From positions 90,042 to 154,041 of the forward strand of contig CAJNYU010000039.1 of the NCBI GenBank assembly GCA_905331475.1: a stretch of 64,000 bases of DNA, read 5' to 3'. This DNA is from Rotaria socialis. Its lineage: Eukaryota; Rotifera; Eurotatoria; Philodinida; Philodinidae. This document shows, in pieces, positions 1 through 11,998 of this stretch. Position numbers and translations under genes: made by a program. Each line of letters opens with the position of its first letter. Within the stretch, counting starts at the first letter, position 1. The notes beneath the pieces were generated by a model. That model made no database searches, was not told where the DNA came from, and saw only the letters and a program-made list of their open reading frames with translations.

Positions 1-299
1 GACCAAGATAGTACATTGGTTAAACTGTTAATTCCTGCTCTCATATTCTCGACGGGCTCTGATCTTCTTCTTCCAATAAATGAAAGTAGTAAGTAATCTC
101 TCCGTCGTTTATTGATTTCATAGATTTCTTTCATATCGTTAAATATTTGTCAGCTAGAGCGTTTTGGATTCGAAAATTTCAGATTCAGTCAATTGATTTT
201 GAATGCGAGATTATCATTTTCTCTTCACTGAGTCGAGATTTCGATGAATGCATGAGACCGAACAAAATATTCCCATCAACTCTTTGTGTACCTTCATAA
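1..299 (+). CDS. 3' end of an unrecognised gene, cut by the window edge
   Basis: Frame 1 is open from base 1 to 88 and then meets a strong donor, GTAAGT, at 89. A TTTGTCAG acceptor ends at 153. Joining 1-88 to 154 keeps an open frame for 48 further codons, to TAA at 297-299. The 65-bp intron has the usual size and base composition of introns elsewhere in this window. The encoded tail is leucine-rich at first and then mixed; no family is recognised. The call rests on splice signals and matching phase only. The upstream exons lie outside the window. Confidence 0.4.
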
Positions 300-629
300 C
301 ATGGAAGAAATACAATTGTTTTGTAAAATCAAAAGAATATTAGTAGTGCAAGAAACAACTAAAATTGTAAATTTTTCGGTAAAGATAGTCAAGAGTAATT
401 TTAAATTGCGGATCAATGAGTTCCTAGTTTGTATTAATATTTAGGCTCTTCAAACGCTGTAAAGAGTTCTTTCCAATGTCAGATTATGGATTACGTGCTT
501 TCAAAAACTAGACTAGCATAATTAAAATTAAGACATAATATATTACACAGATGAAATCGATTTTTATTAAATTTAATTATTATACAATAAGATTCGAGTT
601 TATAACAATATATATATATATATATTTAG
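300..629. other. AT-rich spacer, nothing recognised
   Basis: No convincing exon is seen. The stretch ends in a short (TA)n run before a possible splice acceptor at 628-629. Confidence 0.5.
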
Positions 630-910
630 AATGTGATCATTTCGAAAATTCGTGCCATTTACTTTCGAATGCAAAACAAATATTAGAAATGCAAAATTTC
701 TATGTTGAAATCTTGTTCAAATATATGGTTTTCCGATACGGTTTTAAAGAAGCAGCGATAAGATATGCGGCACTTATTAAAACGTCGCTTGATCAAAGTA
801 TGTGCTCACTAAACGGTAGAGAAGTTCGAAAACATAAGCAGTTAATGGACACAATTGTCGAACAAACTGAACATTCGATGGCGTCACAGAACGAAACAGT
901 TCTTTACTGA
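630..910 (+). CDS. Possible terminal exon, unrecognised
   Basis: A TATATATATTTAG acceptor precedes about 93 open codons ending in TGA at 908-910. The translated tail is polar and helix-like, with an arginine/lysine-rich stretch, and fits a C-terminal exon better than chance. An in-frame ATG exists at 551, but the residues it adds are an isoleucine/tyrosine run from a TA repeat, so splicing is the more natural reading. It may belong to the gene ending at 299 if that stop is spliced out, or to another transcript. No family is recognised. Confidence 0.3.
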
Positions 911-3900
911 AAAAAGTTATATAATTTTGACAGATATTTTTAGGTTAGCGGTGATATATTTTTATGTTGCTTTATTTTGTCAGCGATTTTGGTTGAATAA
1001 TATCGGTATTATCTAAATAATTTTATTGCATATAAAAAAAACGGCTTTTTATTGAATCTCAATTATAATAAATAATCACATAACGCTAATAAATTTTATT
1101 TGTCTATAAAGTTCTCTTATATATTGACTTTGTTTTTGTCAAAGTTACAAAGCAGATCTTGGTTATTAGCTCAACATTGTTGTTTTATAATCATACAGGA
1201 TATTCGTCCGAACGTAAATTCACTAGGACAGTTTGGCTATTAAGCATAACAGATAAGCTGTTTATTTGTGTATTAATCCTGATATTATATTTGAATAGCA
1301 TCAAATAGTTCATGAGATTTTAACATTTGAAAATATTTCAAAAAGTGTAAGTGAAAATTCATTTACAAATGATGATGAACCATAGGGCAAAGTAAGTGAA
1401 TGCATAGATTATGGCAATTGAAAACAAGAACAACATGTTTTTTCCTGCCGTCATCAGCAACAAGTAAATAAACTCCTGGAGATATTATTAATTTAAATTA
1501 GACGTAGAAAGTTTGAACAAATTACTATAAAATTGAAGCAATCTGCCAAATGTCGACTAATTTTTAATTGATTATTGAGTTTGACGGCTAATGGTGTACT
1601 CATTTAAGACGCTACTCGTGATTTCGCCAATTAATAAAATTGAAATAAGGATTATCGCATACTTATTTTCTTCTCTAGTCTCTTACATACACGCTACATT
1701 TTTTTAAATTCGACCTACTTATTTATTCAATCATCTTTCATTTCGCTGTACATGAATAAATTAACGTATTTGATTTTCTTTTTTTTTGGCAAACAGTATC
1801 ATAAGAAGAAAAATCTGTGCTGACGTGCAAGTGGGAAATTAAAGAGATGAAATGGTCAGCATATTAAACATAAGTAGTAGAAAGAACCTCTATCTCTAGA
1901 AAAATTAACTTTATCAATAGAAAGTACACTTACAGAACGAAAGAAGCTCAAAAAAAGAAAAATAAATTGTATGACTGATTTGATAAAATATACTCAACCT
2001 TCGTTTGCCTACATGTTGTTTTTTTCTTACTATTGCATCGATCAATATTGCGTTACTGCTGATGATTGTTTAAATTTACCCATAATTTTCTTTTAATATC
2101 TCTTCATTAAAATGTCTTGGTTTCATGTTGAAAAGCTTGTACGATTTACATAGTTTTCAATACGTCAAATTTTTATACATGAAGAAAGATGAATAAACAG
2201 TGGCATATAGCATTCTTGTTGAGAAAAGTGTGATTAGGATTGAGGAATATTTTTCAAGAGAAAAATCTTTCTAAGTAGGATAGTCAGTTGTAGAATCCAC
2301 CGTTTAGAAGATACCGAGATTCTTCTTTTTATTTTTGTAAACATACAGAGAATAAAAAACAATATTTCTTCTGTTGACAGAACATGCAGCTTGAGAAATG
2401 CATGACATAAGAAGTGGAGCATATGCAGAACATCACTTGAATTGACAGAACAGAAAGAGATTCATGCTGTGCGCATTTCTATTCATTCACAGAGGTTTCT
2501 AGTGTCTCACATTCTAAATTAATTGTGTTCACTATTATATTGTAAAATCTTTTTAGGAGATTGTTATATTAATAATTGACTGTTTGATTTATCCACTCCA
2601 CAATTACTTAATAGGCTCATTTATTAGCATTTAATTTACTCGCCGAAAAATATTTCGTACTAAGAAAAAAAACATCATTTTATTCTTCACCTTGATAATA
2701 TCATGTTTCAAATTTCATTACTTCTTACGTAGATTTCAAACCAGTTATCATTTTCAACGTTTAAATTAATCCCGATATTATAGAAAATATTTCGTTATAT
2801 AATTAAAAAATAAATACTGATCGAATAAGTATCTTATTCATGAATATGTAAGAAAAACACTTTTTAATGCTTAGATTTCATCAAATAATGTCTTAGTGGT
2901 TTTAATAATGTTTATGATTATTTTAATTTTAAATTATCGTATTGAATGCTCATGATTAACTTTTTTCCATGTTTTCACTGTGCAAAAGACGTGTATTGGC
3001 TAACATAGAACGAACACGTACAGGATACAATATTAGTATCGGATATGTATGAGGACTCAAACTAATATTTGTAGTACCTTTGTTTTTCTTAGTTTACAGA
3101 CATGATACTCTTCAATGAAAAATAGTCACGATTCTAATGAGAATAGACAGGATTGCTGCAAAAGAAAGCATACTCTAAAGTTCATCGAAATATTATGCTG
3201 ATAGCTATTATCATGAAATAGTATTCTTGTTTTTGGTTTTATTTCGTCTGTAATAAATTTATTGGCCAAAAGGATGAACAAGAAACTTGATTGCATGAAT
3301 TAATGATAATGCCTTTTAAAATTTGAAAAAAGAAGCATTTTAAATAATTGGTCTCGTTTCAAGCGTTTCTTTGTGTCGATTTTTTGGCTAAACAAAACAA
3401 CAATTTGAGAATTTCAATTAAATAATACACATTTCTGCTGCTTCTACAATTGAATAAATCTGCTCAAGTGCTGAGTGTAACTGAAAAATATTGTATTTCA
3501 TAACAACGTTGTTGGTTGGGTAATTCGAGGTTGTCTTACAGCGACGCAATTTGTGAGAGTGATTCATTGGACAGGTATTATTGGGAATTACATAGACGAA
3601 TGAATGTTTTCTATAAATGCAGACGATAAGGTTTTTTTAATCTAATCTTAATTTACTGCTAAATAGAAGAAATTCTAAAGAATTTATCGATGGCATCATA
3701 TCTTGAACGGTGAAAGAACACCAACTTCATTGGAGAAAATCAGGGGTTATCAGAAACTACTGGCTCGATTTAAATCAAATTATAGCCTAGCATTCTTTAT
3801 GAATTCGATGAAATGAATTTTTCATCTGAACTTTTTATGGCATATTAAAAACTAAATCAATAAAATTTGAGCTTATTAACAATGAAAAGATGATTATGCT

Positions 3901-4092
3901 GATTAGTTAGTACTACTTTATGTTTCAAGTCTACGAGAAAATAACCCCTAGATTTTGTGATTCGTCAAAATTAGTATTCTATTTGTGTGATGTAATAGTT
4001 TTAATGCAACTTGATAATGTCTATCGAATCATGATAGCAAAAGAAACATGAATCATTCTGAAATTCCCCAATTTGCACGCATGAACTATTCT
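911..4092. other. Long AT-rich intergenic stretch
   Basis: Read on both strands, this holds only short chance frames. No repeats, RNA-like folds or splice-bounded exons stood out. Confidence 0.5.
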
Positions 4093-5113
4093 GCCGTTAT
4101 TAGGCATGGACCAAAACCAAACCTTTTGGTTTTGATGGTTTTGGTTTTGACAATGGTTTTGGTTTTGAAGTTTCGGTTTTGACAATGGCTTTGGTTTTGA
4201 AGTTTCGGTTTTGACAATGGCTTTGGTTTTGAAGTTTCGGTTTTGACAATGGCTTTGGTTTTGACTCAAAACCAAAACTATATCAAAAATAAAACCGTCA
4301 AAAACTTTTGACAGTTTTGGTTTCAATTTTTCTCAGACATGAAAGAATAAATATCTAAACGAAAATTGTTCGTCTTTTCGCAGCGCTCCGAATGACCGGA
4401 AATTGAATGTCCGTTTTTCGGGCATGAAACGATTTTTCATGGTTCTTCTCAAAACTACCATAGATTTTCGAGACCGCGAAGCTGAGCACCATTAGGCTTG
4501 ATATTCTATTGGTTGGTCAAGAATCAGCGAAAATCCAATCCTATGCAAAATTCTCTTTTCCAGGAAACTCGATTTGGTGAACTCGACTCTGAAATTCATT
4601 TTGGAAACATCAATATTGCAATTGTTTACTGATTGAATAATAACGGTTTGGGGAAAACGCCGGTCCAATTCGAACTCTCCACATGACATTACATACAGGG
4701 AGATATTTTCTGAAAAACTCGATTTCTACTGGTTCCGGGCGGACCAATAGGGTTTCGATGAAAATGGTGCTCAGATTCGGGTTCCTCGGTCTCGAAAATC
4801 TGTGGTAGTTTTGAGAAGAACCATGAAAAATAGCTCATGCCCGAAAAACGGACATTCAATTTTCAGCCATTTTGAGCGCTGCAAAAAGACAAACAATTTT
4901 CGTTTAGACACTCATCCTTTCATGACTGAGAAAAACCAAAACCAAAACTGTCAAAAGTTTTTGACGGCTTTAGTTTTGATATAGTTTTGGTTTTGAGTCA
5001 AAACCAAAACCTCAAAACCAAAACTATGGTCAAAACCAAAACCATGTCAAAACAAAGACTCAAAACCAAAACTTCGAAACCAGTTTTGGTTTTGGTGCAT
5101 GCCTAGCCGTTAT
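4093..5113. mobile_element. Fold-back hAT-like non-autonomous element with 8-bp TSD
   Basis: The element proper is 4101-5105 and is flanked on both sides by GCCGTTAT (4093-4100 and 5106-5113). Its ends are inverted: TAGGCATG at the left and the complement of GCATGCCTA at the right. The arms are several hundred bases long. The left arm around 4326-4490 (tttctcagacatgaaag and onward) is repeated inverted at about 4760-4935. Subterminal DNA is a purine/pyrimidine-skewed array of CCAAAAC / GGTTTTG words, including a 32-bp tandem unit near 4161-4265. An 8-bp duplication with a TAGGCATG-type end is typical of the hAT superfamily. No transposase frame is present, so it would need a helper. Confidence 0.85.
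4130..4265. repeat. 32-bp tandem repeat inside the fold-back element
   Basis: GGTTTTGAAG recurs at 4161, 4193 and 4225, exactly 32 bp apart. Units are nearly identical and contain TTTCGGTTTTGACAATGG. This is the usual subterminal expansion of a fold-back element. Confidence 0.8.
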
Positions 5114-5711
5114 CTTAAACTTCAAAATATGTCAATCAGTTTATATCAAAATAAACTCACTTTTCAATTTTTGCAATTTGATGGCATTGCCCTAAATTTA
5201 ATTATCTCAAGTTTTCATACCGGTGTTCACTACAAAACTAAACAATACATCTTATTCAAAGGTAAAACTCATTGAAATGATATTAATCAGTAAGAATTTT
5301 CCTTTAAAATAGCAATATGTTTATGAACTCAAGTTAATAATAAAGACTGCATTCTGTTTTCCCATTTTCAAATTTTGATATTTGAACTTTCTTTTCTTTT
5401 GTGCAAAATCCGGCGTCGATACCTACTTCAGCTTGAAGTCCAGCTCCTTGAAAGTAATATTTTCATGATTCTCAAAGTATGCAGGCAGAATCTTCAACTA
5501 TTTTTAATTACACAATCAATTATTTCTATAATTTCCGTTTTTTATTCCTCATTAATTTTATATTTCAAATGTGCTAAAATTTGCCTGCTGGCATATTTTC
5601 CGTGCATAATCATCAACTTCAAACTATGAAATGTTTCAGTGGCTTCAATTTATTAATCAATCATATGAAATAGATCTTTCGCGAAAACAAAACATCACAA
5701 TCCGAGCAATA
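5114..5711. other. Spacer, nothing recognised
   Basis: AT-rich DNA between the fold-back element and the 3' end of the first receptor gene. Chance frames only. Confidence 0.5.
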
Positions 5712-6692
5712 CTATTCACATATTATTTTTTCAGCAGCGCTTTTCATCGTATCTAGAAAAGTTGTTCGAAAAATCTTGCCACCAGCTAATGTATAGATAT
5801 AAAAAGGAATACCATTTGCAATGAACGCAATAAGCAATTCAATGTTGTATAAAAATGTGTTTAAAGCATCATCATACTCTGAACCAGACCCGGGTGGTTT
5901 CAGCGTAATAAAAAGCTCTTGAATTGGTTGTGGAATGCATAATACAATTAGAAGAAGTATTTGTATGATAAGCATGCGAAGTAATTTATGATCGATTGTT
6001 TTTAATTTTGCTATTCTCACGGTCGATGGAATTCGTGCTACTGCAGCAACCGTATAGTGTACACGAACGCGACTGCACATATTGCGTACATTTGAAACAG
6101 TTAATACGCCGAATATAATCATTAGAATGAGTGGTATCACTGTAGTTACAAATGTATACATCAAATCGGTAACTAAACGACATGTTCCAGTTTTTCCATA
6201 ACAGCTCATTGGCGCATCTATTATATTAGCTGCAAAACAATAAAGTATATAACAATAAGAAATACTTGATAGGGTCACAATGATAAATATTGCTCGTTTT
6301 ACATTTTCCATATTGCTCATTCGTCGACGATAAGCTTGAGTGGACGATATCAACCATCGATCTATGGTAGCTAATGTGATCAACCATATCGCCATTGTTC
6401 GAGTACTGAATACAATAAAAGCATAAAGTTTACATACGATGTGAATTGTATTTGTTGGATCAACATTCCAACCAGTCAACATACGAGGTGGCACACCAAT
6501 TAGAATGCAGATAAGACTAAGAAAAGATGAAGCCAAAAATATAGCTGCACACGGATGTGAACGCAGCTTTCTTTGTGATAGAACAAGACAATTGAGAATA
6601 TTTCCCACCGAGCCGAAAATAAAAATAGCAAGTGCCAGGTATCGATTGAGTTGTTCCATGGTATATTTTAATGAAGCGATTGAGGATGTCAT
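5712..6692 (-). CDS. Rhodopsin-type G-protein-coupled receptor, paralogue 1
   Basis: A single-exon frame of 326 residues with seven hydrophobic segments. Class A landmarks: GNILN in TM1 (about residues 30-34), a conserved Cys at 87 before TM3, DRW at 111-113 in place of DRY, Cys164 in the second extracellular loop, CIPQP in TM6 (about 252-256) and NGIPFYIY in TM7 (about 293-300) as a divergent NPxxY. It resembles the large bdelloid receptor group often labelled FMRFamide-receptor-like, but the ligand cannot be told from sequence. It shares its opening MTSS, the TLATIDRW stretch and the IPFYIYTLAGG-type end with the gene at 11000-11998, which is its tandem duplicate in the same orientation. 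An internal Met at about residue 12 is an alternative start. The frame is intact. Confidence 0.85.
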   Translation of the reverse strand: MTSSIASLKYTMEQLNRYLALAIFIFGSVGNILNCLVLSQRKLRSHPCAAIFLASSFLSLICILIGVPPRMLTGWNVDPTNTIHIVCKLYAFIVFSTRTMAIWLITLATIDRWLISSTQAYRRRMSNMENVKRAIFIIVTLSSISYCYILYCFAANIIDAPMSCYGKTGTCRLVTDLMYTFVTTVIPLILMIIFGVLTVSNVRNMCSRVRVHYTVAAVARIPSTVRIAKLKTIDHKLLRMLIIQILLLIVLCIPQPIQELFITLKPPGSGSEYDDALNTFLYNIELLIAFIANGIPFYIYTLAGGKIFRTTFLDTMKSAAEKIICE

Positions 6693-9600
6693 AATGAATG
6701 AGAATTGTGTGCTTAATTACTTAAGATTTGTAAAAGTCTATTATTTCTCTTGATAAAATCTGAAATTCATATTAATACGAGAATATATAATACTTATATT
6801 TAAACTTCACAACAAAGTATTAAATATTTTTAGATAAAACAGCAAAAATTTGTCATCTAATCTTTGAGATTATATATAAACTTTGCTTTTAAGAATGAAA
6901 CAAACGCTCTATTAAAAATGTAGTCTTGTAATAAATGAAAAATTATTAGAATAAGATACCAACTATAGCTGGCAGTCACTTAAGGAAATAGTGTGAAACA
7001 TCATGCTTTTTGCATTATTGGATTAAAAATTTATAATATCCTTTTAATTCTAAACAAATAAAAAAAACCCACTAATAGTATTATCACTACCGATAGCTCC
7101 ATTTGTATGAAGTAATAATGTTCTTAAAATGCCTGTAGCTACTAGATGCTTTTTTCCGCAAGCTCCTACAATTTTTCCATTTGTTCGTAAGTATTTTGTG
7201 ATGGATAAAAAACGATTGCTCAAGAATAGCATAGGTGTATCGGACAAGGGTGCTGTTTCTTTTTGTACATCAGATTCCTACAAAAATCTTGGTGATTTTT
7301 GGAGGTTCTGCTTGCAGCATGAGACAATGTGTCATATAAACCATTTGAAACTGTCTTGAATATCGCCTGAAATCGTGGTAGAACTGAAGGCTTCCGATAA
7401 AAACAAACAGTTACGCTGTTACTTATTTAAAGTTGTCAGATATGTTGTAATTCCCGAAAAAGTTAATATCTGAAACTATCATAATTCATTCAAAAGTATT
7501 GGCGGAGAACGGAAACAGAAAGCTTGAATAAAAGACCAATGTAGGTTATAAATCACGAAAGTTCTGAACAGCTGAAAAGCTCATCGTTAGGAATATGCGA
7601 TAGCTAATCGTAGATTGTAAGACAACAAAGCTAATTTATATGAATATTCGAATATGTTGAAGCTTATGTTCGTCTGATGAAATTAAACTATTAATTTTTC
7701 ACATGAATAGTTAGTTTAATTATGACGTTTATTTGAGACTAGGTAAGATTTTCCTTTTTCATTCTTTTTTTGTCCTCGAGCTCATAAAAATAAAAACTAA
7801 TAAAATGTTAGTTGTAAGAAACAAAATCTAATTGCTTAAATCCCTCTCTTCCCAACAGATTGCCATGCATAGCATACGAATTTATGAATGGTACATGCAA
7901 GACACTTTCTACCTGAGCACTTGCGCTCTGAATATTTGCTCGTCAACAATACGAAATGAAAGTTTCATGAATTAGAATAACATGGAATACATTTATTAAA
8001 TTGGCCTGTGACAAACAAAAGCAGAATAATAATGAAGTTGGTTGAGTGAGAATAGATGGAGGAAGTACATACACACCCTTATATTCGAGAGCAAACGACC
8101 GTGGAGCAGCTGTCTGCGATATTCTATTGGTGCGGCCATGACTTGCATATTCGTTTTTGAGTCTTAAGTAGCTCTAATAGTCATTTCGGATCATGTTTTA
8201 TGAAAAAGAAATGAATTTTTTTGACAAATTCATTTTGTGAACAAATTACGAGAGAAGAGACAAAGACCAACGGTTTCTAGATTCTAATTGAAAACAAAAA
8301 TCTTAGCTTAGTATCGAATTTTTTACAACTGTTTTAAAAAGAACTGAAATTTCAAAATAAAAGTAAACTGAAACCGTCTAGTACGTTCAATACTAAAGGT
8401 CCCGTAAACCAAATTCATATCAAACGTTTTGATGATGTGGCCCACTATTAGAAAAAGCAATTATCTTAATTCAAATATCACAGAAAGAACATATTTGATA
8501 AAGGGCTGATTTTTTTGATAGAGAATTACGTAAATATGTTGAAATATTCTTCTTTGAATATTAAGAACGTGATGATACTTTATTATCTAATCCTTGTTTC
8601 AAAACGCAAGTGACTGTCACTGCCAGCTGATGTTAAGCATCGCTAGAAAAATTATTTAATTAAGGTTAAGCGCAATCCCAGATATGAATAAATCAGCCAA
8701 GGGTCTTGAATAAAATAATGTTGGTGAAAATCGCTTCTGGGAAAATTTTACGTAGCCTAGAACGAATTTCAATAGTTCAATTTGCTATTTTGTTAGAGTT
8801 GTATCTTCTAAAGCACGCAAAATTATTCCTTTCACACGAATCTTCTTTTCTTGCGTACTTGAAACCTTTTTGAAGATACCAGAAAAAAAGACATACAAGA
8901 CTATAGCATTTCCGTCAGTCCTGAATATATATAAGCTTGAGATTTGCAGTGGTTGTCGATGCTTTAAAAGAAACTGGTTAGGGACATTGGTACACTAAAT
9001 AATATATTATCTTAAATTTCTGAAAGTATTGCTTATTTTTATCTTTGTGTATATTGGCAACGGCTTTTTTTGAGCTTTGTGACATTATTAATCAAAGTTA
9101 ATTAAATTTATCAATGAGAGTTGTGCTTGAATTTTATCACTTCAGTGTTTTTCGTTTCTATTGCATGAGGGAAAATTTTCCTTCAAGCACCATAATTTCG
9201 TTTTGAAAATCTCGCCGGCTTTTGCTTTTATTGAAACATAACACAGTTATTAGAAATAAATAATTTATTCTCTACATTAAAAATAGATTCATCTAATTAT
9301 CATGCAGTTTCGTTATATCTGTCATCTCAAACATTCATGATAATCGATCTTACGCAACACCACTGAGAAACGCTGCCCAGCAATGGGGGACCATTTTATA
9401 AGATTTTCATATGATTTTAGTAAAACTTCATTGAGTGACGGTTTTTATAAATACTTCATATAATTTCCATTGATATTACTAATTGTAATAGCATGATCAT
9501 AATATACAAGTGTCTCAATCAACTTCAAGATAGAAGAGCTCGAATCAAGTTTTACATGATGAATTGCAGTCAAAAAAACTTTTATTTCTCAAATGGTAGA

Positions 9601-10348
9601 CAATAAAAAAAACAGGGTTCCAAGCGACTATACCTTTAGGTGCATTCCAGCAATTTTAACAAAAGCTACATAAACGGCTGTTACTTAACGTGCCGTATAC
9701 TTACTGAACATTAACCTTGGGCAAGTTACAAAAGGATTATTGTTATAAGTTACGGGTTGGTATTATGCAATAAAGGTCGTTCACTATTTGTCCGTTATAA
9801 CACACGCGTTACTAGTAGTTCGGCTACTCATTGCAATGAATAACAATATAAACTTTCAGAAGAAAGTATAACTTGCTTCTTAATAGTAATTATGCAAGTG
9901 AAGATATTCTTTAGTCACAATTGTGACTATTTATAGCAAATAGAAATAACAAAATCTGTCAATTACTTTTCATGTGTTACTGCTCTTCACGCATTTCGAA
10001 ATGCACTTGATAATTCATATGAGATTTTAATTATCAACGAGTTTCATGGACACTCGTCGTCATACTCAGTTACCTTTAAACAACGATAACTATTATGTAT
10101 CTCTGTTCATTCACACAAGCTCATCGAATGCATCAAACATGATGTGTTCCATGTAGCCGATTTTGTTAAATGGTGGACATTTCAATGGATTATTTTACAA
10201 TAGAAATACAAAGTACTATACTGGAAAAAATAGTTTGATAGGAGGGTGCTGCCATATTTCCAAATAGAATTAATAATGAATTTTATATCAAATAAAAGTC
10301 TGTAAAAAATAGGGTTCATTGGTACCGAACAATAAGGGTTATTGAAAC
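6693..10348. other. Intergenic stretch between the two receptor genes
   Basis: About 3.6 kb without a supportable gene. A 65-codon minus frame at 7050-7247 is mildly protein-like but has no recognisable motif, no splice signals and no family, so it is not called. Otherwise AT-rich. Confidence 0.45.
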
Positions 10349-10417
10349 TTGAGGGTGTGGGTGTGGGTAGATGTGAAAGGATCCTTTGTGTAGTTACACC
10401 CACACCCACACCCTCAA
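10349..10417. repeat. Hairpin element with telomere-type TGTGGG arms, copy 1
   Basis: A 69-bp inverted repeat. The left arm is TTGAGGGTGTGGGTGTGGGT. The right arm is its complement, ending CACCCTCAA. The middle, AGATGTGAAAGGATCCTTTGTGTAG, is itself near-palindromic. The arms carry about three copies of TGTGGG, the telomere repeat reported for bdelloid rotifers. A second copy lies at 33377-33444 with its middle in reverse orientation. No clear target-site duplication is seen. Confidence 0.75.
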
Positions 10418-10999
10418 TCAAGAAATCTTTTTGTCACCAAAATGTTTTAGAAGCGAAAAGGTTAGTAACGCACGAGCCAATGATAAATTCCAGAAATCAA
10501 TATGATCACGATTTCTCATTAATGAACATGCTAGAATTTCAACATAAATCATGGAATTGTTGTCAAAGACTCCACAGAATTTCACTCGATTTTGCTACAT
10601 TTAGCTGTTGAAATTTGTTTAAACGGGTTACCAATACCTACATCCATTGATAGTCTACTAAGGATTCATTAGATTTGTTCGCCTTGAATGAACTTTCAAA
10701 AGTCAATGTAACTGAATTTGACAAAACCCTAATTACTAATAATATTAATTTGAATTTCAGAAATTCATTTAAATGATTTCTTTTGTAATGAAGATGATCC
10801 GTTGAAATACATTATTTTCATTTTTCAGCTTGTACCTTTCAAATACTTGCACGCTGTGGTATGATTAGAATAATAATTCATAAGTCTATCAACAAAAATC
10901 ATCAATCATTGTACCGAAAATTGCTTTGAATATATTTATAAAAAATTTATTATTCTCCATTATGAATTTATATTTAAAAAAAAACATTTTTTTATACAC
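10418..10999. other. Spacer downstream of receptor paralogue 2
   Basis: AT-rich, with only chance frames, one of which runs through the hairpin. Confidence 0.5.
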
Positions 11000-11998
11000 C
11001 TAACAAAAAATAACTGACACACTGTGATTCACTTTTCGTATCAAGTTCATCAATACTGTTCGAAAAATACTTCCACCGGCTAATGTATAAATATAGAATG
11101 GTACAGCATTTTGTATAAATGCTAAAAGTACTGTAAAATTGTAAAGAAAAGTTTTAATAACATCTCTCAATTCGGATCCAGAACTGAGAGGATTGAATGT
11201 AATGTAAAGTTTTCCAATCGCTTGTGGAGCACAACATAGAACTAAAACAAGCACTTGTACGAGGAGCATGCGAAGTAGACGACGATCGATGCTTCTCGTT
11301 ATCATGTGTTTACGTCTTGTGTGACGAAGTCTATTCAAAAGATTGATCATATGTGGCGCACGATCGCGAACACGGTGTACGTTAGAAATAGTCATTAGAC
11401 CGAATGTAATCATTAAAGATAATGGAATAATAATGCTTAAAAATATATAAATTAAAACGGTGACCAATCGGCATGTAACTGTTTTTGCATAACATGGCAA
11501 TGGTCCATTGAGAATATTCGCTGTATAACAATAAAATATGTGAATGTAAGAAAGAACCGCTAGAGTCAAGCAGAAAATCATGCCTTTCTTGACGTTTTTC
11601 AATGTACTCATTCGTCGATCATGGACATTCGTAGATGATAATAGCCATCGATCAATTGTAGCTAATGTGATCAACCATATAGATGCTGTTCTTGTACTAA
11701 ATACCATGAAAACACGAAGCTTACAAATCAAATCGATTGTAGATGTTGGATCGAAATGCCAAGTAGCCAATATACGCGTTGGTATGCCACTTAGAATGGA
11801 AATAAGATCAATAAATGAGGAAAGAAGAAAATATGCTGCACACGTATTATAACGAAGTGTCTTTTGATAGAGAACAAGACAATTAAGAATATTTCCTACG
11901 ACGCCAAATATTAAAATAGTAAGTGACAGATATCGATTGAACTGGTCGGAAATAAAAGTCAATGATTCAATCAGTTTTGTATCTACAGATGATGTCAT
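11000..11998 (-). CDS. Rhodopsin-type G-protein-coupled receptor, paralogue 2
   Basis: A single-exon frame of 332 residues with the same plan as the receptor at 5712-6692: GNILN in TM1, Cys92 before TM3, DRW at 116-118, a paired Cys in the second extracellular loop (LPCYAKTVTC), a TM6 Cys/Pro element (CCAPQ) and NAVPFYIYTLAGG at TM7. The two proteins align end to end without large gaps, which marks a tandem duplication. The insertion/deletion differences sit in the N terminus and the third cytoplasmic loop, which here is rich in Arg and His (NRLRHTRRKHM). Probably a surface receptor. The ligand is unknown. Confidence 0.85.
   Translation of the reverse strand: MTSSVDTKLIESLTFISDQFNRYLSLTILIFGVVGNILNCLVLYQKTLRYNTCAAYFLLSSFIDLISILSGIPTRILATWHFDPTSTIDLICKLRVFMVFSTRTASIWLITLATIDRWLLSSTNVHDRRMSTLKNVKKGMIFCLTLAVLSYIHIFYCYTANILNGPLPCYAKTVTCRLVTVLIYIFLSIIIPLSLMITFGLMTISNVHRVRDRAPHMINLLNRLRHTRRKHMITRSIDRRLLRMLLVQVLVLVLCCAPQAIGKLYITFNPLSSGSELRDVIKTFLYNFTVLLAFIQNAVPFYIYTLAGGSIFRTVLMNLIRKVNHSVSVIFC

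Noticed and set aside
4802-4984. A 60-codon frame in the fold-back element
   Set aside because: It lies within the element's inverted arm and has no transposase features.
7050-7247. A 65-codon minus-strand frame with a plausible composition
   Set aside because: No motif, no splice signals and an overlapping plus-strand frame of similar length; indistinguishable from chance.
10342-10611. An 89-codon frame running through the TGTGGG hairpin
   Set aside because: Its first third is only the translated hairpin repeat; the rest lacks any protein signal.
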